Shown here: positions 15,935 through 22,864 of the stretch, one piece after another
Numbering within the stretch: the first letter of the stretch is position 1
Layout of the letters: each line of letters starts with the position of its first letter
Assembly: GCA_002415485.1 (NCBI GenBank)
Contig: DHYU01000068.1
Location: 29,862 to 55,090, forward strand
Source of the DNA: Proteobacteria bacterium UBA5122
GTDB taxonomy: Bacteria; Pseudomonadota; Gammaproteobacteria; Tenderiales; Tenderiaceae
DNA length: 25,229 nucleotides
Direction of reading: 5' to 3'
The notes under the pieces: model-generated
Database searches by the model: none
What the model was told of the DNA's origin: nothing
The model's input: only the letters and a program-made list of their open reading frames with translations
Program-made: the position numbers and the translations under genes

Positions 15935-16540
15935 ATGAACAAGGCCACCAATATCGTTTGGCACCAAGCCACGATCACCCGCGATAACCGCCAACAGCAG
16001 AACCAACACAAGAGCACGATCCTGTGGTTTACCGGTCTGTCAGGCGCGGGTAAGTCGACCTTGGCCCATGCGGTAGAAGAGCGCCTACACGAAATGGGTG
16101 TACGCACCTACGTACTGGATGGTGACAATATCCGCCACGGCTTGTGCAAAGACCTGGGATTTTCTGATGCCGACCGTACTGAAAACATCCGTCGCATCGG
16201 CGAAGTAGCCAAGCTGTTTGTTGATGCAGGCGTTGTTGCGCTGACTGCGTTCATCTCCCCGTTCCGCTCTGACCGTGATGCGGTTCGTGCCTTGGTGAAA
16301 GATAATGATTTTCTGGAAGTCTATTGCAAGTGCTCACTCGAGACCTGTGAAGGTCGTGATGTAAAAGGCCTGTACAAGAAGGCGCGTGCTGGTGAGATCC
16401 CTGCATTTACCGGCATTACATCTCCCTACGAAGAGCCACTGAACGCCGAGATCGTGGTTGAGACCGATAAGCACGAAATCAGCGCCTGCGTTGATCAAGT
16501 GATTGCGGTGATGCAGCAACGCGGCATCATCCCAGCGTAA
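15935..16540 (+). CDS. cysC: Adenylylsulfate kinase (APS kinase)
   Basis: Phosphorylates adenosine 5'-phosphosulfate to PAPS with ATP, the second step of sulfate activation for cysteine synthesis or sulfation. The protein is 201 aa, equal to E. coli CysC. It has the P-loop GLSGAGKST (from residue 34), LDGDNIRHGL, the APS-binding DRTENIRRIGEVA, the phospho-serine loop FISPFRSDR and the lid KGLYKKARAGEIPAFTGI. It stands alone and is not fused to CysN. GGAG at 15925-15928 is 6 nt before the ATG. The 96-nt gap after the permease holds a possible -10 box (TAAAAT, 15859-15864) and a small GC hairpin, so cysC may have its own promoter. No cysD, cysN or cysH lies in the window. Confidence 0.97.
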   Translation: MNKATNIVWHQATITRDNRQQQNQHKSTILWFTGLSGAGKSTLAHAVEERLHEMGVRTYVLDGDNIRHGLCKDLGFSDADRTENIRRIGEVAKLFVDAGVVALTAFISPFRSDRDAVRALVKDNDFLEVYCKCSLETCEGRDVKGLYKKARAGEIPAFTGITSPYEEPLNAEIVVETDKHEISACVDQVIAVMQQRGIIPA

Positions 16541-16545
16541 TTCGA

Positions 16546-17559
16546 ATGTTGGGTCTTTATCCTCTTGTGAAGCCACTGCTGTTCCGCATGGACGCGGAGC
16601 AGGTGCATCATCTGACACTGGATAACCTCAAGCGCCTGCATGGCTGGGGTTTGTTGCCATCACACGGTGGAGGAAAGCCGGTTGAGGTGATGGGGCTAAG
16701 TTTTCCCAACGCGGTTGGTTTGGCTGCCGGGCTCGATAAAAACGGCGATTATATCGATGCCCTGGCAACACTGGGCTTTGGTTTTCTCGAGATCGGCACG
16801 GTGACGCCGCGGCCGCAACCGGGCAATCCCAAACCGCGTTTGTTTCGTGTGCCGCAGGCTGAAGGCATCATCAATCGCATGGGGTTTAACAACCTCGGTG
16901 TTGATCACTTGGTGGCACAGGTTCAGCAGGCCAAGTTCAAGGGTGTGCTGGGCATCAATATTGGCAAGAATTTTGATACCCCGATTGAAAAGGCTGTCGA
17001 TGATTATTTGATCGGTTTGCAAAAGGTCTACGCGCATGCCTCGTATGTGACGGTGAACATCTCGTCGCCGAATACGGCCAATCTGCGTGACCTGCAGCAA
17101 AAGGATCAATTGGGGCAGCTGTTGGCCGCATTGAAAGAGACGCAGTTGAGTTTGCAGCAACAGCACCAGCGATACGTACCGGTGGTGGTGAAGATCGCGC
17201 CTGATATGGATAGCGAGCAGTTGCAACAGGTCGCAGAGCAGTTGTGTCAGCATGGTATCGATGGCGTGATCGCCACCAATACCACCTTGTCGCGGGTCGG
17301 CGTTGAAGGTATGACCAATGGCGATCAGCAGGGCGGCCTGAGTGGGGCGCCGTTGACTGTGCGCTCTACGGAAGTTGTGGCGCAACTGTCTCGCTTCCTC
17401 GATGGCAAACTACCAATCATCGCCGCCGGTGGCATCATGTCGGCCGATGATGCGCAGGCGAAACTGGCTGCCGGCGCCAGCCTGGTCCAGGTCTACAGCG
17501 GTCTGATCTATCGCGGTCCTGCCTTGGTGCGTGACATCGTCACACGTTTGGCTGCGTAA
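16546..17559 (+). CDS. pyrD: Dihydroorotate dehydrogenase (quinone), class 2
   Basis: Oxidises dihydroorotate to orotate in pyrimidine synthesis, passing electrons through FMN to the quinone pool at the inner membrane. The protein is 337 aa against 336 in E. coli. The N-terminal amphipathic membrane anchor and quinone tunnel (LYPLVKPLLFRMDAEQVHHL) is present, followed by GLAAGLDKNGDYIDAL, EIGTVTPRPQPGNPKPRLFR, INRMGFNN, the class 2 catalytic serine segment NISSPNT, GVIATNTT and the phosphate-binding IIAAGGI and GASLVQVYSGLIY. It starts 5 nt after the cysC stop without a clear ribosome binding site, suggesting cotranscription and coupling, although the two pathways are unrelated. Confidence 0.97.
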   Translation: MLGLYPLVKPLLFRMDAEQVHHLTLDNLKRLHGWGLLPSHGGGKPVEVMGLSFPNAVGLAAGLDKNGDYIDALATLGFGFLEIGTVTPRPQPGNPKPRLFRVPQAEGIINRMGFNNLGVDHLVAQVQQAKFKGVLGINIGKNFDTPIEKAVDDYLIGLQKVYAHASYVTVNISSPNTANLRDLQQKDQLGQLLAALKETQLSLQQQHQRYVPVVVKIAPDMDSEQLQQVAEQLCQHGIDGVIATNTTLSRVGVEGMTNGDQQGGLSGAPLTVRSTEVVAQLSRFLDGKLPIIAAGGIMSADDAQAKLAAGASLVQVYSGLIYRGPALVRDIVTRLAA

Positions 17560-17565
17560 TACCGT

Positions 17566-17596
17566 CCCTGCGTCTCGGCGCAGGGGCGATTTCTTT
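17566..17596 (+). terminator. Possible weak terminator after pyrD
   Basis: A 7-bp GC-rich hairpin (CCCTGCG at 17566-17572 with CGCAGGG at 17579-17585, 6-nt loop) lies 7 nt after the pyrD stop. The T tract is interrupted (ATTTCTTTG), so termination would be partial at best. Confidence 0.4.
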
Positions 17597-17625
17597 GTAC
17601 ACACCCCTTTGGAGTTTTTCGCACA

Positions 17626-18549
17626 ATGACTGTCGCTATCGATATTCAGCAGGTGCACAAGCACTATGGTGCGAACCATGCGGTGCGCGGAATCGATCTG
17701 CAGATCGCGCAGGGCGAGTTCTTTGGTTTGCTGGGGCCGAACGGCGCGGGTAAATCGACGCTGATCAACATCATCGCCGGGCTGACTCGCATGAGCAGCG
17801 GCAGCGTCAGCGTCATGGGGCATGATGTGGTACGCAACTATCGCCAATCGCGGCAATGCCTCGGCGTGGTGCCACAGGAACTGGTGTTCGACCCATTCTT
17901 TTCGGTGCGCGAGCTGTTGGAAATCCAAGCAGGCTATTTTGGCAAGGATCGTCGCTCAAACAGGGCCTGGGTCGATAGTCTGCTCGATGGTTTGAAGTTG
18001 AGTGACAAGGCAGATGCCAATATGCGCAGTTTGTCTGGAGGTATGAAGCGGCGGGTATTGATTGCACAGGCGCTGGTACATAAACCGCAGGTGTTGATCC
18101 TGGATGAGCCGACGGCGGGTGTTGATGTTGAATTGCGTACCTCGCTCTGGGCCTTTGTGCAGGGGCTGCACAATGACGGTCACACCATCATCCTGACGAC
18201 TCACTATCTCGAAGAGGCGGAGAACCTGTGTCAGCGCATCGGCATCATCAACCAGGGACAGTTGATTGCGCTCGATACCAAACAGGCTCTGCTCGAACGG
18301 GGTATGGGCAAACATGCGCGGATGTTTGTGGAGTTGAGTCGTCCCTTGGCACAGATTCCAGAGTCATTGCAGGCGCTGTGCAAACAGCACACGGAGACTC
18401 GCTTGGAGATCAGTCTTGAGCGTGGCCAAGGCGCGATCATGGCGGTGCTGGATACGCTGCGCGCAGCGGGTGCCGATGTGGTGGACCTGAAGACCGAAGA
18501 GGTCGATCTGGAAGATATTTTCATAGAATTGACGAGACGCAGTGCATGA
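17626..18549 (+). CDS. ABC-2 type exporter, ATP-binding protein (YadG-like)
   Basis: A 307-aa ATPase that powers an ABC-2 exporter at the inner membrane. The nucleotide-binding domain (about 5-220) shows Walker A GPNGAGKST, Q-loop VVPQELVFD, signature LSGGMKRR, Walker B VLILDEPTAGVD and the switch histidine in LTTHYLEEAE. A C-terminal extension of about 80 residues follows. Segments such as HYLEEAENLCQRIGII and the overall length resemble E. coli YadG, of unknown substrate; drug (DrrA) and Nod-factor (NodI) exporters are related alternatives. GGAG lies about 10 nt before the ATG. The stop overlaps the permease start (ATGA), so the pair is one transport unit. Confidence 0.93.
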   Translation: MTVAIDIQQVHKHYGANHAVRGIDLQIAQGEFFGLLGPNGAGKSTLINIIAGLTRMSSGSVSVMGHDVVRNYRQSRQCLGVVPQELVFDPFFSVRELLEIQAGYFGKDRRSNRAWVDSLLDGLKLSDKADANMRSLSGGMKRRVLIAQALVHKPQVLILDEPTAGVDVELRTSLWAFVQGLHNDGHTIILTTHYLEEAENLCQRIGIINQGQLIALDTKQALLERGMGKHARMFVELSRPLAQIPESLQALCKQHTETRLEISLERGQGAIMAVLDTLRAAGADVVDLKTEEVDLEDIFIELTRRSA

Positions 18550-19307
18550 ACCTGACGGGCTTTTATACGCTGACCTATAAAGAGCTGTTGCGCTTCAGCA
18601 AGGTGGCGCTGCAGACGGTGATGGCGCCGGTGATTACCGCGTTGTTATACCTGTTGGTGTTTTCGCATGTATTGGAAGAACACGTGCAGGTGTTTGATGG
18701 TGTTTCGTATACCGCGTTTTTGATTCCCGGCCTGATCATGATGTCGATTATCCAAAACGCGTTCGCCAACAGTTCATCGAGCCTGATTCAATCTAAGGTG
18801 ACCGGCAATATCGTCTTTGCCTTGCTGGCGCCGCTGTCGTATCTGGAGTTTTATCTGGCCTTTGTCGTGGCGGCGATGGTGCGCGCAGTGGTGGTGGGGT
18901 TGGGTATTTATCTGGGTGCCATCTGGTTTGTCGAGCTGCCGATTCACAGCTTTGGTTTTATTCTGCTGACCGCCGTGATGAGTAGTATGGTGCTCGGCAG
19001 TGTCGGCATTATTGCCGGAATCTGGGCGGAGAAGTTCGATCACATGGCCGGTTTTCAAAATTTCATCATCATGCCATTGTCGTTCCTGAGCGGTGTTTTT
19101 TATTCAATACATTCGTTGCCCGAGTTTTGGCAGGTCCTCTCGCATTACAACCCATTCTTTTACATGATTGATGCATTTCGTTGGGGCTTTTTCGGCCAAT
19201 CCGATGTCAGTCCATGGTTCAGTGTATCGATGATTGCGCTGGTGTGGGCTGTATTGGCCTTGGTCACCTTGTGGATGTTAAGAACAGGCTACAAACTGCG
19301 TGATTGA
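18546..19307 (+). CDS. ABC-2 type exporter, permease (YadH-like)
   Basis: A 253-aa membrane protein with six membrane segments in the ABC-2 pattern (about 22-42, 58-78, 100-125, 135-158, 170-188 and 226-246). Family features are the amphipathic N-terminus TYKELLRFSKVALQTVMAPV, YTAFLIPGLIMMSIIQNAFANSS, and the conserved C-terminal loop LSFLSGVFYSIHSLPEFWQ followed by HYNPFFYMIDAFRWGF. It forms the channel for the preceding ATPase, presumably as a homodimer. It is closest in layout to E. coli YadH. What it exports (lipid, glycan or drug) cannot be read from the sequence. Confidence 0.93.
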   Translation: MNLTGFYTLTYKELLRFSKVALQTVMAPVITALLYLLVFSHVLEEHVQVFDGVSYTAFLIPGLIMMSIIQNAFANSSSSLIQSKVTGNIVFALLAPLSYLEFYLAFVVAAMVRAVVVGLGIYLGAIWFVELPIHSFGFILLTAVMSSMVLGSVGIIAGIWAEKFDHMAGFQNFIIMPLSFLSGVFYSIHSLPEFWQVLSHYNPFFYMIDAFRWGFFGQSDVSPWFSVSMIALVWAVLALVTLWMLRTGYKLRD

Positions 19308-19392
19308 TATAGGCGATTTCAACCTTGCGTCTACAGGGAATCAGGCATAAGGTTAAGGGGGAGTAGCCTAGGTTGTGACGCGCTCATGATGA

Positions 19393-19401
19393 TAAGGAGG
19401 T
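19393..19401 (+). promoter_or_regulatory. Near-perfect Shine-Dalgarno of the PilZ gene
   Basis: TAAGGAGGT is fully complementary to the 3' end of 16S rRNA over nine bases and stands 6 nt before ATG 19408. It is the strongest ribosome binding site in the window, implying efficient translation of the PilZ protein. A weak TTGCGT-N17-TAAGGT promoter-like pair lies at 19325-19353. Confidence 0.85.
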
Positions 19402-19407
19402 CAGTGT

Positions 19408-19836
19408 ATGCGCCAATATATTCGTCACCCGTCAGACATTCCGATTGAAGTTAAACTGGATGAAGTGGTGGCTGAAGAGCAGGATTATCTGAACGACATC
19501 AGTTTCGGTGGTTTGTCATTCAAGGCCAAGGCCCGTGTCTCACCCGGCACATTTATCCGCATCCGAATTCCGCTAGTCAATCCTGAGTTTGAAGTGCAGG
19601 CCAAGGTTGCGTGGTGTCGTCGTAGCAATGAAAGCGAGATTTTTAATATTGGGGTCGTCTTTCTGCATAGCGAAGAGGCCTATGAGACCCGCATGGTCGA
19701 GCAGGTGTGTCACATAGAGCACTATAAGCGTGAGGTGCGTGAAAAAGAGGGGCGCGAGATTAGCAGTGAGCAGGCGGCGCTCGAATGGATCAAGCGTTAT
19801 GCCAGCAAATTCCCGGCCGTTGAAGCCAATAGTTAA
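19408..19836 (+). CDS. PilZ-domain protein, probable c-di-GMP receptor
   Basis: A 142-aa soluble protein. Residues 1-105 form a PilZ domain with both ligand motifs: RxxxR (Arg2-Arg6 in RQYIR) at the extreme N-terminus and DxSxxG (Asp30, Ser32, Gly35 in NDISFGG). Later strands include IRIRIPLVNPEF and VAWCRR. A charged helical tail (about 105-142) follows. PilZ domains bind cyclic di-GMP and pass the signal to motility, adhesion or secretion partners (family knowledge); no partner gene is adjacent, and the neighbours are an ABC exporter and a dehydrogenase. The start is fixed by the strong ribosome binding site and by the first Arg motif directly after Met1. Confidence 0.9.
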   Translation: MRQYIRHPSDIPIEVKLDEVVAEEQDYLNDISFGGLSFKAKARVSPGTFIRIRIPLVNPEFEVQAKVAWCRRSNESEIFNIGVVFLHSEEAYETRMVEQVCHIEHYKREVREKEGREISSEQAALEWIKRYASKFPAVEANS

Positions 19837-19848
19837 GTTGAGAAAGTG

Positions 19849-20532
19849 ATGAATGTATTGATTACCGGTGCCGGGCGTGGATTAGGCCTGGGCTTTGTTC
19901 GCCATTATCTGGCGCGCGGACATCAGGTGTGGGCTGCGTATCGGCAGGATCAACAACAGCTGCTTGAGATTGATGATGCCAATTTACATCTGCTGCAATG
20001 GGATGTGCGGCAGACAAAATCGCCAGCGGACCTGGATCTTGCGGGTGTGCCGGATGAGCTACATCTATTGATCAATAATGCCGGCGTATATGGGCCTAAG
20101 GATGACGTCGGGCAGTCGTTGGATGGCGTGACTGCCGAGACCATGTCGCAGACCTTCGATATCAACTGTATCGGTCCGTTGCGTGTGGTGCAGTCGTTGT
20201 TGCCGCGTTTGCGTCGCGGGCGTGCCTCGATCGCCAATCTCAGTTCAAAGATGGGATCTTCGGGGGATAACAGTAGTGGTGGGTGTTATGCCTATCGGGC
20301 GTCCAAGGCGGGGCTGGTGATCGTGAGCAAGTCGATGGCTGTGGACCTGGCCGATGATGGTTGTCGTGTGATCTGTCTCCACCCAGGCTGGGTGAAAACA
20401 GATATGACCAATCACACGGGTTTGATCGATGTGGAGACCTCTGTCGCGGGAATGACGCGGGTGATCGATAATATCGATAACTATGAGGCGGGTGCCTTTA
20501 TTGCCTTTGATGGCAAAACCGTCCCGTATTAA
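19849..20532 (+). CDS. Short-chain dehydrogenase/reductase
   Basis: A 227-aa classical SDR. It has the Rossmann TGxxxGxG motif (Gly7, Gly11, Gly13 in ITGAGRGLG), NNAG for cofactor-fold stability, the catalytic serine region NLSSKMGS, and YxxxK (Tyr149-Lys153, YRASK), then HPGWVKTDM as in C-factor-like SDRs. It should be an NAD(P)-dependent oxidoreductase acting on a small carbonyl or alcohol; the substrate is unknown. It begins 12 nt after the PilZ gene and could be cotranscribed with it. GTG 19846 immediately precedes the ATG and would add one residue. Its stop faces the convergent thioredoxin-like gene 8 nt away. Confidence 0.93.
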   Translation: MNVLITGAGRGLGLGFVRHYLARGHQVWAAYRQDQQQLLEIDDANLHLLQWDVRQTKSPADLDLAGVPDELHLLINNAGVYGPKDDVGQSLDGVTAETMSQTFDINCIGPLRVVQSLLPRLRRGRASIANLSSKMGSSGDNSSGGCYAYRASKAGLVIVSKSMAVDLADDGCRVICLHPGWVKTDMTNHTGLIDVETSVAGMTRVIDNIDNYEAGAFIAFDGKTVPY

Positions 20533-20540
20533 CTGCTGAG

Positions 20541-20882
20541 TTAGGGGCAGTCCTGGGCTGGTGCAGCCAGCGCCTGTTTGATGGCTCGCTCAATGGAGGG
20601 TAGCTTGGCCTCACATTGAACTTCGCTGTGATATTCACCATTGTGATACAGGTGCAGTGCAGGGAGGTGAAATACGTCAAATTCTTCTGCCAGCGCCTGA
20701 TCTTTGCCAGTATCGATGCGAAAGATGTTGAGGCCGGGATGACTGCCCTGATATTCATTCAGCAGTTGTTCCCAAAATTTACACGATGCGCATTCGTTGC
20801 TGCTGAAAACGACCAGCGAATCCCCCGCGGTTGATTCTAGGGTTTGATGAAATTCAAATTGTTCTAATTGCTTAAGCGCCAC
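20541..20882 (-). CDS. Thioredoxin-fold protein with CASC motif
   Basis: A 113-aa cytoplasmic protein, close in length to thioredoxin. The fold shows SLVVFSSNECASCKFWEQLL with a CxxC motif (Cys31, Cys34; CASC rather than CGPC), FRIDTGKD, and the cis-proline segment FHLPALHLYHNGEY. It lacks the WCGPC of true thioredoxin, so it is a thioredoxin-like reductase or a redox-partner protein. A GTG start at 20882 is preferred to ATG 20906, which would add eight residues, because AAGGAG lies 6 nt upstream of the GTG and no good site precedes the ATG. It is the last gene of the minus-strand cluster, 85 nt after the DUF192 gene. Confidence 0.8.
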   Translation of the reverse strand: MALKQLEQFEFHQTLESTAGDSLVVFSSNECASCKFWEQLLNEYQGSHPGLNIFRIDTGKDQALAEEFDVFHLPALHLYHNGEYHSEVQCEAKLPSIERAIKQALAAPAQDCP

Positions 20883-20888
20883 GTTTCT

Positions 20889-20894
20889 CTCCTT
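20889..20894 (-). promoter_or_regulatory. Ribosome binding site fixing the thioredoxin-like start
   Basis: On the minus strand AAGGAG sits 6 nt before GTG 20882, an ideal distance, and inside the coding part of the longer ATG version. This favours the shorter protein. Confidence 0.7.
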
Positions 20895-20967
20895 CCTCGA
20901 TCCCATGCAGCGCTTCTATCCTATCTCATTCTCATCGTGAAGTAATCAGTTGTGAGTTCTTAGAGGG

Positions 20968-21408
20968 TCAATTTTGTTTGATGATTTCAAAACGCTGGCC
21001 CAGTGAGATGCCCAGTCGCTGGCGTGTGCCAGCGTTGAGCTCCAAGACGTAGATGACAGGGCGTAAACTCGGGTAGTGTGGGCAGGGGAGAGAGGTGCAT
21101 GGTGGGGCGCTGTCATGATAGTGAACCAGTGTGGCGTCGCTATCGAAATACAGGATGTCGAGTGGGATGAGTGTGTTCTTCATCCAGAAAATAAGTTCGA
21201 GCGGTTTGTCATAGATGAATAACATGCCGGTGTTTGGCGCAAGTGACTGACGATGTTGTAGGCCACGGATACGCTCTTCTTCAGTAATGGCCAGTTCTAT
21301 TTCGAAAGTATGGTTTGCAATCGATAACTGAGCATCTTGTGCTTTGAGTGTCGAAGAATGGCTGAGGGCCATCAGACACACCGCCAGCGTTGTGATGAAG
21401 ATTCTCAT
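20968..21408 (-). CDS. Exported DUF192 protein
   Basis: A 146-aa protein with an N-terminal signal peptide (about 1-23, MRIFITTLAVCLMALS then LKAQ) and a DUF192 domain: AITEEERIRGLQHRQSL, TGMLFIYD, FWMKNTLIPLDILYFDSD, CPHYPSLRPVIYVLELNAG and a final LG-x-RFEI strand. DUF192 is a small beta-barrel family, widespread and without established biochemistry; the WMKNT block is its hallmark. The signal peptide places it in the periplasm. The gene begins 11 nt after the response regulator stop, so the two are probably cotranscribed, but I see no functional logic for the pairing. Confidence 0.9.
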   Translation of the reverse strand: MRIFITTLAVCLMALSHSSTLKAQDAQLSIANHTFEIELAITEEERIRGLQHRQSLAPNTGMLFIYDKPLELIFWMKNTLIPLDILYFDSDATLVHYHDSAPPCTSLPCPHYPSLRPVIYVLELNAGTRQRLGISLGQRFEIIKQN

Positions 21409-21419
21409 ATGCAGGGGGA

Positions 21420-22223
21420 TTAATCGTCGTTACTGCTGAGCAGTGTTTGTATGAGTCGTTTGACCTCGGCCGGTTCAAATGGTTTGTCACACAAGGCAGA
21501 GACACCCGATTGTTTTACACCTGCCAAGTGACTGGAGTTGGCCTCGCTGGTGACCATTAAAATAGGAATCGATCGTTGCATGCCGTGTTCGCGTACATGG
21601 CGCGCGAGTTCTTTGCCATCCATCTCGGGCATATTGTAGTCGGTAACCAGAAAGTCGAATAGTTTGTGTTCCATCAGACTGACGGCTTCACGGCCATTTT
21701 CTGCTTGGGTGATGTTGTGCATGCCCAGGCCATTTAATACCCGTGTGATGTGTTTGCGTGCGGTGGGGCTGTCATCTACCACTAGGACCTCCAGGTGATC
21801 GATGTCGAGTTCAGCCAGGGTGTTGTTGTCGGGTTCAATATATTCCAGTGTGGAAAAGAGTGCACGTTTGAGCGCTGAGGCCTCAAAGGGTTTTGGCAGG
21901 ATGGCAATAACGCCAGCCTGTTTGAGGGGTTCTAGGTAATAATCGGATTCTTCACTTGAGACCAGCATGAAGGGGATGTGTTCGAGTATTTGGTCCCCTC
22001 GCATCTGCTGGACTAACTCTGTGCCTGTCATGTCTGGTAGATGCATGGCACTTATGACAAGGTCTGGCTGATAGCCGCGCATGTCACTGAGCGCCTGCGC
22101 ACCTTCTTTGAACCAATCAAGGCGTGTGACATTGAGGTCTTGTAGATGCCGTTCTATGACCCGCCATTGGGTAGATGAAGGTTCGATAACGGTGACGGCA
22201 AGTTCAGAGATGGATCGTTGCAT
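21420..22223 (-). CDS. Response regulator with two receiver domains, first one degenerate
   Basis: A 267-aa protein made only of two REC domains (about 8-127 and 144-265), with no DNA-binding or enzymatic output. The second is intact: acidic pair Asp150/Asp151, phospho-acceptor Asp195 in LVTDYNMPEMDG, Thr225 and Lys247. The first keeps the fold (Ser89, Lys111, HLPDMTG) but has Glu-Pro (14/15) in place of the acidic pair and Ala59 where the phospho-acceptor should be, so it cannot be phosphorylated in the usual way. AAGGAG is 5 nt before the ATG. No histidine kinase lies nearby. Such proteins act as CheY-like partners, phosphate sinks or adaptors; which one is unknown. Confidence 0.92.
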   Translation of the reverse strand: MQRSISELAVTVIEPSSTQWRVIERHLQDLNVTRLDWFKEGAQALSDMRGYQPDLVISAMHLPDMTGTELVQQMRGDQILEHIPFMLVSSEESDYYLEPLKQAGVIAILPKPFEASALKRALFSTLEYIEPDNNTLAELDIDHLEVLVVDDSPTARKHITRVLNGLGMHNITQAENGREAVSLMEHKLFDFLVTDYNMPEMDGKELARHVREHGMQRSIPILMVTSEANSSHLAGVKQSGVSALCDKPFEPAEVKRLIQTLLSSNDD

Positions 22224-22250
22224 GATGGCTCCTTGCTGGTGCGCACATTT

Positions 22251-22279
22251 TTTATCGGGCCTTTGCCAAGTTCGCTAAA
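22251..22279 (-). promoter_or_regulatory. Candidate promoter for the response regulator
   Basis: On the minus strand TTTAGC (22279-22274) and GATAAA (22256-22251) are spaced by 17 nt, with partial matches to the sigma-70 boxes. Transcription would begin about 20 nt before the response regulator ATG. It lies in the 62-nt gap after the Maf gene, the second-largest gap in this minus-strand cluster, so the regulator and DUF192 genes may form a separate unit. Confidence 0.3.
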
Positions 22280-22285
22280 GCGCGA

Positions 22286-22864
22286 TTAAGGTATCGATAT
22301 ACCTTCGTTTTTTAGCATACGAATGAGTCTGATCAACGGTAGGCCGATGAGTGTATTCGGGTCGTCGCCTTCAAGTTTGTTGAACAGTGCAATGCCCAGT
22401 CCTTCAGATTTGAATGAGCCCGCACATTGGTAGGGCTGTTCTTTGTGCAGGTAGCTCTCAATCTCGTCCGCTGTCAGTGGGCGAAAGTGCACTTTGAATG
22501 GGACGACTTCCAGCTGCAGGTGATTGTTGCTGGCGTTCAGCAGGGCCAGTGACGTGTAGAAGGTGACGGTGTTGCCGGCAGCGGCGCTGAGTTGTGCATG
22601 TGCATTCTGGTGATTGCCGGGTTTGCCTAGGATGCGGCCATTGAGTACGGCAACCTGATCGGAGGCGATGATCAATGCATCGGGGTGCTTGACCGCAACG
22701 GCGCGGGCCTTGGCCTCGGCCAGGCGCGCAACCAGTTGTTCGGCGTGTTCGCCGGTGAGGGGAGATTCATCGATCTGCGGTGAGTTGCAGCTGAAGTCCA
22801 GCCCCAGCTTTGCCAGCAGTTGTTTGCGAAATGGTGAAGATGAACCAAGGACGAGTGGTTTCAC
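22286..22864 (-). CDS. yceF: Maf-family nucleotide pyrophosphatase, YceF type
   Basis: A 192-aa housecleaning pyrophosphatase. It shows LVLGSSSPFRKQLL at the N-terminus, the substrate/metal motif with acidic residues (PQIDES), the catalytic DQV (IIASDQVAVLNG) and the YceF-type block QCAGSFKSEGLGIALF followed by LEGDDPNTLIGLPLI. In E. coli, YceF hydrolyses 7-methyl-GTP, while YhdE-type Maf prefers dTTP/UTP; the second half matches YceF better. The start is a GTG overlapping the stop of the pyruvate carboxylase B gene by 4 nt (GTGA), indicating coupling. In enterics yceF lies near rpmF and rluC, so this location is different. Confidence 0.92.
   Translation of the reverse strand: MKPLVLGSSSPFRKQLLAKLGLDFSCNSPQIDESPLTGEHAEQLVARLAEAKARAVAVKHPDALIIASDQVAVLNGRILGKPGNHQNAHAQLSAAAGNTVTFYTSLALLNASNNHLQLEVVPFKVHFRPLTADEIESYLHKEQPYQCAGSFKSEGLGIALFNKLEGDDPNTLIGLPLIRLIRMLKNEGISIP

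Noticed and set aside
19321..19354. AACCTT and AAGGTT arms 22 nt apart after the ABC permease, considered as a terminator or operator
   Set aside because: Only six pairs around a large loop with no T tract; easily chance.
20883..20906. ATG 20906 as start of the thioredoxin-like protein
   Set aside because: The eight added residues contain the AAGGAG ribosome binding site of GTG 20882, and no good site precedes the ATG.
22288..22313. Inverted repeat AAGGTAT-CGAT-ATACCTT followed by CGTTTTTT on the plus strand
   Set aside because: It looks like a plus-strand terminator, but no plus-strand gene ends there. It overlaps the last codons of the minus-strand yceF gene and in that direction is not followed by a T tract.
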